In this document: positions 1 to 6,324 of the stretch, piece after piece
Position numbering within the stretch: the first letter of the stretch is position 1
Layout: each line of letters starts with the position of its first letter
Source: Planctomycetota bacterium
Lineage (GTDB): Bacteria; Planctomycetota; Phycisphaerae; FEN-1346
DNA length: 12,766 nucleotides
Assembly: GCA_026386995.1 (NCBI GenBank)
Contig: JAPLMO010000386.1
Location: 1-12,766, forward strand
Direction: 5' to 3'
Notes under the pieces: model-generated
The model's input: the letters and a program-made list of their open reading frames with translations, nothing else
What the model was told of the DNA's origin: nothing
Databases searched by the model: none
Program-made: the position numbers and the translations under genes

Positions 1-150
1 GACTCGTTGTGCTTCTCCATGTATTCCGACATGTCGATCTGGATGAGCGCATCCTCGTCGCCGAACATGAACTCCGCAAGGGCCTACGCCAGCAGGGTCT
101 TGCCGACGCCCGTGGGGCCGAGGAACACGAAGCAGCCCATCGGCCGCCGC
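1..150 (-). pseudogene. clpC: ClpC D2 Walker A fragment, inverted and interrupted
   Basis: Read on the minus strand, this segment gives RRPMGCFVF, then LGPTGVGKTLLA, a TAG stop at 86-84, then ALAEFMFGDEDALIQIDMSE and YMEKHNE. This is the start of the second AAA+ module of ClpC, the ATP-driven unfoldase that feeds ClpP. GPTGVGKT is the Walker A phosphate-binding loop. In intact ClpC this stretch lies about 100 residues before the Sensor-1 region and on the same strand. Here that downstream part is on the opposite strand from about base 142. The stop replaces a Lys or Arg codon and is one base from AAG. The piece cannot make protein as it stands. I cannot tell a real rearrangement from an assembly or amplification chimera, but the family assignment is safe. 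Confidence 0.85.
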
Positions 151-675
151 ATCGACTTCCGCAACACGGTCCTCATCATGACGTCGAACCTCGGGGCCGA
201 CATCATCAAGAACCAGGCGGGCCTGGGGTTCCGCAAGAAGAACGCCGAGACCACCTACGAGCAGACCAAAGAAATGCTCATGAAGGAAGTCGAGCGGCAC
301 TTCCGGCCCGAGTTCCTCAACCGCGTGGACGAGACCATCATGTTCCACCAGTTGACCAAGGACGACCTGAAGCAGATCGTCGACATCGAACTGGCGAAGG
401 TCCGCTCGCGCCTGGCCGCCCAGAGCCTGGAACTGGCCCTCACGGACGAGGCCAAGGAGTTCCTCATCAACCAGGGCTACAACCCCGACTTCGGGGCCCG
501 GCCGCTTCGCCGCGCTATCGAGCACCTCGTCGAGGACCATATCTCCGAGGAACTGCTCCGCGGCGCCTACCGCGGCATGGGCTGCATCACGATCAGCATG
601 CGCGAGGGGCACCTGTACTTCGAAGGCTCCGCGGCGTCGGCAAAGGCGCCGGTCGAGGTCCATCACGGAACGTAA
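142..675 (+). pseudogene. clpC: ClpC C-terminal fragment (D2 Sensor-1 to end)
   Basis: The frame opens with GRRIDFRNTVLIMTSNLGAD, the Sensor-1 strand of the ClpC/ClpB D2 AAA+ module. It continues with FRPEFLNRVDE, which carries the arginine-finger region, and ends with the small D2 domain containing the Sensor-2 motif GARPLRRAIEHLVED. About 177 residues remain out of roughly 820-850 in a full ClpC. The open frame continues left of base 142, but that part is only the antisense of the inverted Walker A piece, so the ATGs near bases 7 and 63 are not real starts. The missing section holds the Walker B box and the substrate-gripping GYVG pore loop. In the living organism the gene is probably intact upstream, and it ends at an ideal terminator. 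ClpC or another Hsp100 of that type is favoured over ClpB because of the sequence after Sensor-1. Confidence 0.87.
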
Positions 676-703
676 CGGCCGGACATCGGCGAGAACCAAA
701 GAT

Positions 704-747
704 GGGCCGGGAGCCCCGCGACGGAGGCTCCCGGCCCCTCCTTTTTT
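704..747 (+). terminator. Rho-independent terminator after clpC
   Basis: A perfect 12-bp stem, GGGCCGGGAGCC at 704-715 against GGCTCCCGGCCC at 726-737, encloses a 10-base loop. It is followed by a T-rich tract (CTCCTTTTTT, 738-747). It lies 29 bases after the clpC stop and separates clpC from the promoter at 786. Confidence 0.93.
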
Positions 748-785
748 CGGGACCCCTGCCGCGCGGCCGACGCCGGGTGAAACGG

Positions 786-816
786 TTGACGCGAACGCCC
801 CGAAATCGGTTATAAT
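786..816 (+). promoter_or_regulatory. sigma70-like promoter for the TPR protein gene
   Basis: A -35 box TTGACG (786-791) and a perfect -10 box TATAAT (811-816) are separated by 19 bases, slightly longer than the ideal 17. The site sits in the only AT-rich patch of the intergenic region, after the clpC terminator and about 75 bases before the next start codon. The predicted transcript start is near 823. Confidence 0.7.
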
Positions 817-844
817 AATAGAGGCAGGGGATGCCGATAAGGAT

Positions 845-871
845 AAAAGGCAGGGCCGTCGCCGGCCTTTT
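845..871 (+). promoter_or_regulatory. leader hairpin in the 5' UTR of the TPR gene
   Basis: AAAAGGC (845-851) pairs with GCCTTTT (865-871). After one A/G mismatch, two more G-C pairs continue inside. The hairpin lies between the promoter and the ribosome binding site (GGGGAG, 879-884). The right arm ends in four T, so it could act as a weak attenuator or as an mRNA-stabilising 5' hairpin. No known riboswitch class is recognisable. Confidence 0.45.
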
Positions 872-891
872 CCTCTGCGGGGAGCACTCCG

Positions 892-2448
892 ATGACGACG
901 CCTAAGATAGTTGCCGTCGCCCTCATGGGGGCGCTGGTGCTGGGCCTCTGGGGCTCCACCGCCGTGGGCCAGTACTACGTGCCGCTGCGGTACGACCTGC
1001 GCTACTCGCTCAACCCCGGCTACATCACTGCGATTCCCTATGCCCAGGCGCCGTCGCGCCCCGACCCGTATGCGTTCGGTTCGCCGATTTACAGCGGCCT
1101 GGACCTTACGGGAAACGTGCGGGCCGGTCGATCGTTCCGTGGCAACATTCCATTCAACCAGCAGGGGAGCCAGGTGTCGGCGACCTTGCCTTCGATGGCG
1201 CTATCGAATTTCAGGCGCGACAGCATCGCCCTGGAGGACCTCGGGACGGGCGTGGAGTACGGCGCGGCGCTGCCGTACTTTCCGGGGTCCGGCAGCGTGA
1301 CGTCGGTCGGAACGGCCGAACGGCGTTTTGCGTCCGAACTGCCGGGCAACCGTGCGCCTTACGGCCTGCCCAATTACAACACGGCAAACGTGGGGTTGGT
1401 GCCGCTGCCGATGGCCGGGTACTACGCCGGCAGCACGCCGCCGGCCGGCGTGTCCGCGTCTGCCGTGCCAATGTACAAGCCCGCCGGCCTGTACCTCCCG
1501 CGTGGCGCGATCGAGTGGGTCAACGCTCTTGCCGAAAGCCGGCCGGGGCTGCCCCAGTCGGCCACGACGGGCGTGCCTACCGTGTCGGGCGGCATCGAAC
1601 AGTTGTCTCCGGAGATGCGCCGGATGGACATGCGGCTGGGCCTGCCCCAGCAGCCCGTTGACGTGAGGATCGGCCTTCCGCCGGAACTCGGCGGCCAGGC
1701 GCCGGCCCAGCCGATGACGCCGGCCGAGAAGGCTGCCGCGTCCGACAGGGCGGCCGCCGAGGCCAAAGCCCGGGCCGAGGCGGCGAACCCCTCGGCCATC
1801 GTCCGGGAACTCCGCGAAGGCGCCGCGAAAGAAGAGACGCGGGGAGAATCGCGGCCAGGCGCCCCGACCGTTCCATCGACCGCCGAAACTCAGCCCGGGG
1901 GCCAGCCGGCGTGGCCGCCTGGGCAAGAGCCGGAAAGCCCCGCCGTCCCGCCGATGCCGGAGAAGTACACCGGCCCCGCTTCGTTCGCCGAGTACATGGA
2001 CCGCGCAAACGCCCAAATGAAAGAGGGCCGTTACGGCGCCGCCGATGCGCTCTACGAGGCCGCGCTGGTGATGGACGCCGGTCGGCCGGCGGCGCTCTTC
2101 GGCCGCATCTACGCCCTCCTGGGCGACTACCGGTACCTCCAGGCCTCGCTCGTGCTTGACCGCGCCCTGCGCCTGCACCCGGAGTGGGTCAACGAAGTTC
2201 CCGCTGCCGCCGCCGTCTATCCCAAGCCGGAGACCCTCACGCGCATTATTGACGATCAGAAGAACGACCTGAAGAACCGCCCCACCAACGTCGAGTCGAA
2301 CCTCCTCCTGGGCTACCTCTACTTTGCCTCGGACCGGAAGGAGGAAGCCAAGCCCTATCTGAAGAAGGTGGCGGAGGTCCGGGGAGATAAGCCGGGCTCC
2401 GAGCAGACATTCCTGAAGGCCATCGAGGCCTCCGGAGGGGCGAAGTAG
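892..2448 (+). CDS. exported TPR-containing protein, function unknown
   Basis: This 518-residue protein starts at ATG 892, with GGGGAG seven bases upstream. Residues 5-22 form a hydrophobic signal segment, followed by an AVG/Q signal-peptidase-I-like site near residue 26, so export is likely. Residues 27-270 are rich in Tyr, Pro, Gly and Leu and match no family I know. They include two similar phrases, MDMRLGLPQQPVDVRIGLPP. Residues 275-360 are an Ala/Glu/Pro-rich linker that looks disordered. From residue 364 to about 510 come tetratricopeptide-like helical pairs, for example EGRYGAADALYEAALVMDAG and LLLGYLYFASDRKEEAKPYL. TPRs usually mediate protein-protein contacts, so a cell-envelope scaffold role is inferred only. 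The gene has its own promoter and a hairpin across its stop codon, so it looks monocistronic. Confidence 0.85.
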   Translation: MTTPKIVAVALMGALVLGLWGSTAVGQYYVPLRYDLRYSLNPGYITAIPYAQAPSRPDPYAFGSPIYSGLDLTGNVRAGRSFRGNIPFNQQGSQVSATLPSMALSNFRRDSIALEDLGTGVEYGAALPYFPGSGSVTSVGTAERRFASELPGNRAPYGLPNYNTANVGLVPLPMAGYYAGSTPPAGVSASAVPMYKPAGLYLPRGAIEWVNALAESRPGLPQSATTGVPTVSGGIEQLSPEMRRMDMRLGLPQQPVDVRIGLPPELGGQAPAQPMTPAEKAAASDRAAAEAKARAEAANPSAIVRELREGAAKEETRGESRPGAPTVPSTAETQPGGQPAWPPGQEPESPAVPPMPEKYTGPASFAEYMDRANAQMKEGRYGAADALYEAALVMDAGRPAALFGRIYALLGDYRYLQASLVLDRALRLHPEWVNEVPAAAAVYPKPETLTRIIDDQKNDLKNRPTNVESNLLLGYLYFASDRKEEAKPYLKKVAEVRGDKPGSEQTFLKAIEASGGAK

Positions 2449-2461
2449 GCTTCGCGCCTCC
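2434..2461 (+). terminator. possible terminator hairpin across the TPR gene stop
   Basis: GGAGGGGCGAAG (2434-2445) pairs with CTTCGCGCCTCC (2450-2461) with one mismatch around a 4-base loop that includes the TAG stop. No T tract follows, so termination by this hairpin alone is uncertain. It may instead protect the 3' end. Confidence 0.4.
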
Positions 2462-2546
2462 GGGCCAAAGCAGAGTCAACCCATTGCGGCGCGGCAGAAA
2501 CCCCCGGTCTCGCCGTGTAAGTGCTGTCCCTCCCGCCAAAACGCGG

Positions 2547-2575
2547 TTGAAGGTTTGGCCCCGACCCGATACAAT
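2547..2575 (+). promoter_or_regulatory. sigma70-like promoter for ricT-metG
   Basis: TTGAAG (2547-2552) and TACAAT (2570-2575) are separated by exactly 17 bases, and each matches the consensus at four or five of six positions. The predicted transcript start is near 2582, about 45 bases before the chosen TTG start of ricT. The promoter therefore argues against any upstream translation start. Confidence 0.7.
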
Positions 2576-2615
2576 CCCCTGAATCCATTTGGGTTCATTG
2601 CAGCCACTTCTGGCT

Positions 2616-2620
2616 GGAGG
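2616..2620 (+). promoter_or_regulatory. ribosome binding site that sets the TTG start of ricT
   Basis: GGAGG at 2616-2620 lies six bases before TTG 2627. The nearby ATG at 2622 is in another frame and hits TGA two codons later, so it cannot be the start. An upstream in-frame TTG at 2555 has no such site and overlaps the promoter. Confidence 0.75.
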
Positions 2621-2626
2621 CATGAG

Positions 2627-4426
2627 TTGACCGACGAGAAGGGGCCGGAGGTTGTGCCGCCCGAGTCGCAGGCCGCATCGGCCGGTCCGGCAGCCCCGGA
2701 AAATCAGGAAGCCGCTCCAGGCGCATCCGGCAGCGCGCCCGTTGCGGCTATAGACCCGCCGGACCAGGCTGCGTCTGCGGCGTCTGCGGTGCCCGCGTCG
2801 GATGCTTCGGCGCCCATCGCGGAACCGTCCGCGGCGCCCGCCGGCGAGCCTGCCGCCGAGGCCGCGGCGTCTGCGGGCCTGTCCGCGCTATCGGATGCGG
2901 TACAAGACCACGGCCAGGCGCCCGCGTCGCCTCCTCTTCCGGCGGTGACGGAGACCGACAAGCCGACCGTCATTGTCCGTTACGGGACGATGGGCCTCCT
3001 GGGCCGGGTCATCTGCACGATGACCCCGTGGCGGTGCGGCCAGCGCGTGGTCATCAAGTCGGAGCGCGGCCAGGAGATCGGCCAGATCGCCTGCGCGTGG
3101 CGCGGATGCGGTGCGCCGGGCGGCGTGCCGCCGCAGATCCGCGGCGACGTTCTCCGCGCAGCGACGCACGCCGACGAGGTCGAAGAGCGGCACCTCAGGG
3201 AAAGCGAGCGCCGCGAGTTCGCCTTCTGTAAACAGTGCGTCGCCCAGAAGAATCTGCCTATGAAAATGGTGGCCGTCGAGCACCTCTTCGGCGGCGACCG
3301 CATCATCTTCTACTTCGTGTCCGAGACGCGGGTGGACTTCCGGGCGCTGGTCCGGGACCTCGCCCATGAGTTCCAGACGCGAATCGAGATGCGCCAGATC
3401 GGCGTCCGCGACGAAGCCCGCCTCCTGGGCGACTACGAACGTTGCGGCCGGCCGCTCTGCTGCCGCGCGTGGATCAAGGAACTCGAACCCGTCTCCATGA
3501 AGATGGCCAAGATCCAGAAGGCCACGCTCGACCCGGCCAAGATTTCCGGCCGTTGCGGCCGCCTCATGTGCTGCCTGCGATTCGAGCACACCACCTACCG
3601 CGACCTGGCGAAGAACCTTCCGCGCAAGAACACCCTCGTGGTCACCGCCGAGGGGCCGGGCAAGGTGATCGACACGGACGTCGTCTCGCAGATGGTCGGT
3701 GTGCTGCTCGGAAACGGGAACCGGATCAACGTGCCGGTCGAGAGCCTGGTTTCGCAATCGCCCGGGGCTGCGCCGCCGCGCCCGCCCGCCGAGGCGGACG
3801 AGGTGGCCGAGGGCGATGCGCCGGTCGATATGGTTGCGCACCGGATGCGCGACAGAGCGGACGCTCCGGCGGCCGAAGTCGAATCGCAGGCCGAGGCGGA
3901 GGCGCCGGCGCCTGCGGCAGCCGAACCCGGTGCACCGGCCTCGGCCGCCCCACCGCAGGCCCAACCGCCGCGCCAGGGCGGAGGACAGCGCCCGGGCGGC
4001 TGGCAGCGAGGCGGCGGCCAGCGCCAAGGCGGCGGCCAGCGCCAAAGTGGCGGCCAGCGCCCAGGCGGCGGGCAGCGCCCAGGCGGCGGCCAGCGCCCGA
4101 ACGGAAGCCAGCGTCAAGACAGCGGCCCGCGCCAAGAGGGCGCCCCCCGCCAGAATGGCGGTCCGGGGCAAGGCGGCGGCCAGCCGGGGCAAGGCGGCGG
4201 CCAACCGGGGCAGGAAGGCGGCCAGGGGCAGGAAGGCCGGGGTCGCCGGGGCCGTCGGCGTTCGCGCCGGGGCGGCCGGAATCGCGGAAACCGTGGCGGG
4301 GGGCCGGGCGGCGGGCCGAACGGTCCGCGCCCGTCGGGCGGCTCGCCTCCGCAGACCGGGGCACCGCCGCAGGGGTCGCCGCCGAATCCCGGCGCCGCGC
4401 CGCAGGGCGGCCCGCAGGGGAACTGA
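2627..4426 (+). CDS. ricT: RicT/YaaT-type PSP1-domain protein with long disordered tails
   Basis: From TTG 2627 the protein is 599 residues, about twice the usual 270-300 of RicT. Residues 1-110 are Ala/Pro/Glu-rich and probably disordered. Residues 115-376 are the PSP1 core, with the Cys motifs CGRPLCC (C273, C278, C279) and CGRLMCC (C310, C315, C316). A further C201-x2-C204 pair precedes them. In Bacillus subtilis, RicT acts with RicA and RicF as an iron-sulfur complex that directs RNase Y in mRNA maturation, and these Cys motifs fit such a cluster. Residues 449-537 are Gly/Gln/Arg repeats, 538-560 are a very basic Arg/Gly block, and the end is Pro/Gly-rich. metG follows one base later. ricT and the MetRS gene also lie close together in Bacilli. 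The family call is firm, but no RicA or RicF is visible here. Confidence 0.88.
   Translation: MTDEKGPEVVPPESQAASAGPAAPENQEAAPGASGSAPVAAIDPPDQAASAASAVPASDASAPIAEPSAAPAGEPAAEAAASAGLSALSDAVQDHGQAPASPPLPAVTETDKPTVIVRYGTMGLLGRVICTMTPWRCGQRVVIKSERGQEIGQIACAWRGCGAPGGVPPQIRGDVLRAATHADEVEERHLRESERREFAFCKQCVAQKNLPMKMVAVEHLFGGDRIIFYFVSETRVDFRALVRDLAHEFQTRIEMRQIGVRDEARLLGDYERCGRPLCCRAWIKELEPVSMKMAKIQKATLDPAKISGRCGRLMCCLRFEHTTYRDLAKNLPRKNTLVVTAEGPGKVIDTDVVSQMVGVLLGNGNRINVPVESLVSQSPGAAPPRPPAEADEVAEGDAPVDMVAHRMRDRADAPAAEVESQAEAEAPAPAAAEPGAPASAAPPQAQPPRQGGGQRPGGWQRGGGQRQGGGQRQSGGQRPGGGQRPGGGQRPNGSQRQDSGPRQEGAPRQNGGPGQGGGQPGQGGGQPGQEGGQGQEGRGRRGRRRSRRGGRNRGNRGGGPGGGPNGPRPSGGSPPQTGAPPQGSPPNPGAAPQGGPQGN
3977..4228 (+). 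repeat. in-frame tandem repeats coding the ricT tail
   Basis: The first block, to about 4125, has an 18-base period built on GGCGGCGGCCAGCGCCAA and codes for GGGQRQ/GGGQRP hexapeptides, about seven copies with divergence. A second block from about 4159 has a 21-base period and codes for GQGGGQP heptapeptides, two clear copies plus degraded ones. The length is a multiple of three throughout, so copy-number changes would keep the frame. Confidence 0.85.
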
Positions 4427-4427
4427 C

Positions 4428-6080
4428 GTGGCCAGACATATCCTGATCACCGCCGCGCTGCCGTACGCGAACGGGCCCATCCACATCGGTCACATGTTGG
4501 AGTACGTCCAGGCCGATATCTGGGCGCGGTTCCACAAATCGTGCGGGCACGACTGCGTGTACGTGTGCGCGAGCGACACGCATGGCACGCCGATCATGCT
4601 TCGCGCGCAGGCCGAGGGCGTCTCGCCCGAGGCGGTCGTGGAGCGCTATCACGCGGCGCACCGGCGCGACTTCGCCGCCTTCGACGTCGCCTTCGACAAC
4701 TTTTACACGACGCATTCGCCGGAGAACCGCGACTTCGCCGAGACGTTCTTCCAGCGCCTGAGCCAGAAGGGCCACGTCGATTCGCGGTCCATCGAACAGG
4801 CGTACTGCGAGAACGAGGGCATGTTCCTGCCCGACCGCTACATCCGCGGCCGCTGCCCCCAGTGCAACGCCGAGGACCAGTACGGCGACAGTTGCGACAA
4901 GTGCGGCGCCGCCTACAGCCCGGCCGCCCTGAAGGACGCTCGCTGCGCGGTGTGCGGCAAGCCGGCGTCGCGGCGTCAGTCGGAGCACTACTTCTTCCGG
5001 ATCCGGGCCTACGAGGAAATGCTCCGCCGCTGGGTCAGCCCGGAGCACCTGCACCCGCACGTGGTGGCGAAACTCCAGGAATGGTTCCATGCGGGCCTCC
5101 AGGACTGGGACTTCACGCGCGACGCCCCCTACTGGGGCTTCGAGATCCCCGGCCACAAAGATAAGTATTTCTACGTCTGGTGGGACGCGCCCATCGGCTA
5201 CCTGGCCAGCACGAAGAACTGGTGCACGCGCCTGGGCCGCGACTTCGACTCCTACTGGGTGAGCGACGAGGCCGAGGTCTACCACTTCATCGGCAAGGAC
5301 ATCCTGTACTTCCACGCGCTGTACTGGCCCGCCATGTTGGCGGGGTCGGGGTTCCGCACGCCCACCCGCATCTGGGTCCACGGGCATCTGACCGTGGACG
5401 GGGCGAAAATGTCGAAAAGCCGCGGCACGTTCATCAACGCGGAAACGTACCTGAGGCACCTGGACCCGCAATATCTGCGATATTACTATGCGTGTAAACT
5501 CGGGCCGGCGACCGACGATCTGGACCTGTCGGTGCAGGACTTCGCGGCCCGCGTAAACGCCGACCTCGTGGGCAACTTCGCGAACCTGCCGAGCCGGTCG
5601 GCGGGCCTGCTGGCGCGGCGGCTGGAGAGCCGCCTCGGCCGCATGGACGCCGCCGGCCGCGAACTGGTCGCCAGCATCGAGGCCGCCGGGGCCGAGGTCG
5701 CCAGGGGCTACGAGGCGTGCGAGTACGCCGCCGCCCTGCGGACCGTCACGGCCCAGGCCGATGCGCTGAACCGCTACATGGAGCAGGAAAAACCCTGGGA
5801 ACGCGTCAAGACCGAGCCGGAGCGGGCGCGGGGCGCCCTGACCACGGCCCTGAACGGCATCCGTTTGCTGGCGGCGTACCTCGGGCCGGTCCTGCCGCGA
5901 TATGCCGAGAAGGTCGGGCGGCTCCTCGGGACCGAAACGCCGAACTTCCTGAACCTGGCAGAGCGCGTTGAGGACCGAACGATCGGCGCGTACGAGCGGA
6001 TTGCCGAACGGCTGGACCCGGCGGCACTGGACGCCGTCATCGAAGAAACGAAGGCCGAGCAGGCCGCGCGGCCGCAGTAA
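4428..6080 (+). CDS. metG: methionine--tRNA ligase (MetRS)
   Basis: This class I synthetase charges tRNA-Met for initiation and elongation in the cytoplasm. The start is GTG 4428, with AGGGGA (4416-4421) six bases before it. It lies one base after the ricT stop, so the two are probably translationally coupled. The 550-residue protein has HIGH at 19-22 in PYANGPIHIGHM and KMSKS at 327-331 in VDGAKMSKSRGTF. The connective domain has three Cys pairs, C143/C146, C156/C159 and C173/C176, which bind zinc. A fourth pair, needed for a second complete knuckle, is absent. The anticodon-binding helical domain follows, and the protein ends there. The C-terminal EMAPII/Trbp111-like tRNA-binding domain of longer MetRS enzymes is missing, so it may work as a monomer or with a separate partner. 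The identification is certain. Confidence 0.97.
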   Translation: MARHILITAALPYANGPIHIGHMLEYVQADIWARFHKSCGHDCVYVCASDTHGTPIMLRAQAEGVSPEAVVERYHAAHRRDFAAFDVAFDNFYTTHSPENRDFAETFFQRLSQKGHVDSRSIEQAYCENEGMFLPDRYIRGRCPQCNAEDQYGDSCDKCGAAYSPAALKDARCAVCGKPASRRQSEHYFFRIRAYEEMLRRWVSPEHLHPHVVAKLQEWFHAGLQDWDFTRDAPYWGFEIPGHKDKYFYVWWDAPIGYLASTKNWCTRLGRDFDSYWVSDEAEVYHFIGKDILYFHALYWPAMLAGSGFRTPTRIWVHGHLTVDGAKMSKSRGTFINAETYLRHLDPQYLRYYYACKLGPATDDLDLSVQDFAARVNADLVGNFANLPSRSAGLLARRLESRLGRMDAAGRELVASIEAAGAEVARGYEACEYAAALRTVTAQADALNRYMEQEKPWERVKTEPERARGALTTALNGIRLLAAYLGPVLPRYAEKVGRLLGTETPNFLNLAERVEDRTIGAYERIAERLDPAALDAVIEETKAEQAARPQ

Positions 6081-6107
6081 CGCCGCAACGCCGCGCACAG
6101 CGTATTT

Positions 6108-6285
6108 GCGCGGCGGGTCTCCGGACCCGTATGTGTTTAGCGTGTGGTGCGCACCGCAATAGCGGATGTGGCACGGCTGGCTTGTCCAGCCGTGGGAAAC
6201 GTCGCGGGCCTTCCGCCACGGCTGGGCAAGCCAGCCGTGCCACACCGCGGTGCTGGCGCTAAACACGTGCCCGGACCCGCCGCGT
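6108..6285. repeat. nested intergenic inverted repeat, about 180 bp
   Basis: Both halves carry the same modules in mirror order. GTGTTTAGCG at 6133-6142 pairs with CGCTAAACAC at 6257-6266. A 29-bp arm at 6167-6195 matches the reverse complement of 6216-6244 at 28 of 29 bases. The outer ends (6108-6128 and about 6268-6285) carry GCGGCGGGTC in opposite orientation. Each 29-bp arm is itself a hairpin, with stem CACGGCTGG/CCAGCCGTG and loop CTTGT in one copy and its near complement GCAAG in the other. Short palindromes GGTGCGCACC (6146-6155) and CACCGCGGTG (6243-6252) sit between modules. It fills the metG to Minf_1886 gap. No transposase gene or clear target duplication is seen. Confidence 0.9.
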
Positions 6286-6324
6286 ACGGCGCGGCCAAGC
6301 GGGCAGGAGAGACGGGAAGACCGT

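Noticed and set aside
9..815. A 268-codon plus-strand frame across clpC and its terminator
   Set aside because: It is an Arg/Gly/Pro-rich shadow of the ClpC frame that runs through the terminator stem.
845..871. A known riboswitch in the TPR gene leader
   Set aside because: The leader is only about 70 bases with one simple hairpin and lacks the conserved cores of any class I know.
3699..4427. A 243-residue N-terminal extension of MetRS
   Set aside because: The extension is the ricT tail read in another frame. The GTG at 4428 with its ribosome site gives a MetRS of correct beginning.
6146..6155. GGTGCGCACC as a stand-alone operator
   Set aside because: It is one module of the larger inverted repeat, with a similar palindrome at 6243-6252, and no promoter lies at it.
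6108..6285. A complete MITE or insertion sequence
   Set aside because: No transposase frame, no clear target-site duplication at the borders, and the modular nested palindromes fit a REP-like element better.
6166..6324. A 53-residue extension of the Minf_1886 protein
   Set aside because: The bases are the palindromic repeat, and the translation (HGWLVQPWETS...) is repeat-derived. Family members start near MAKPTPEE.
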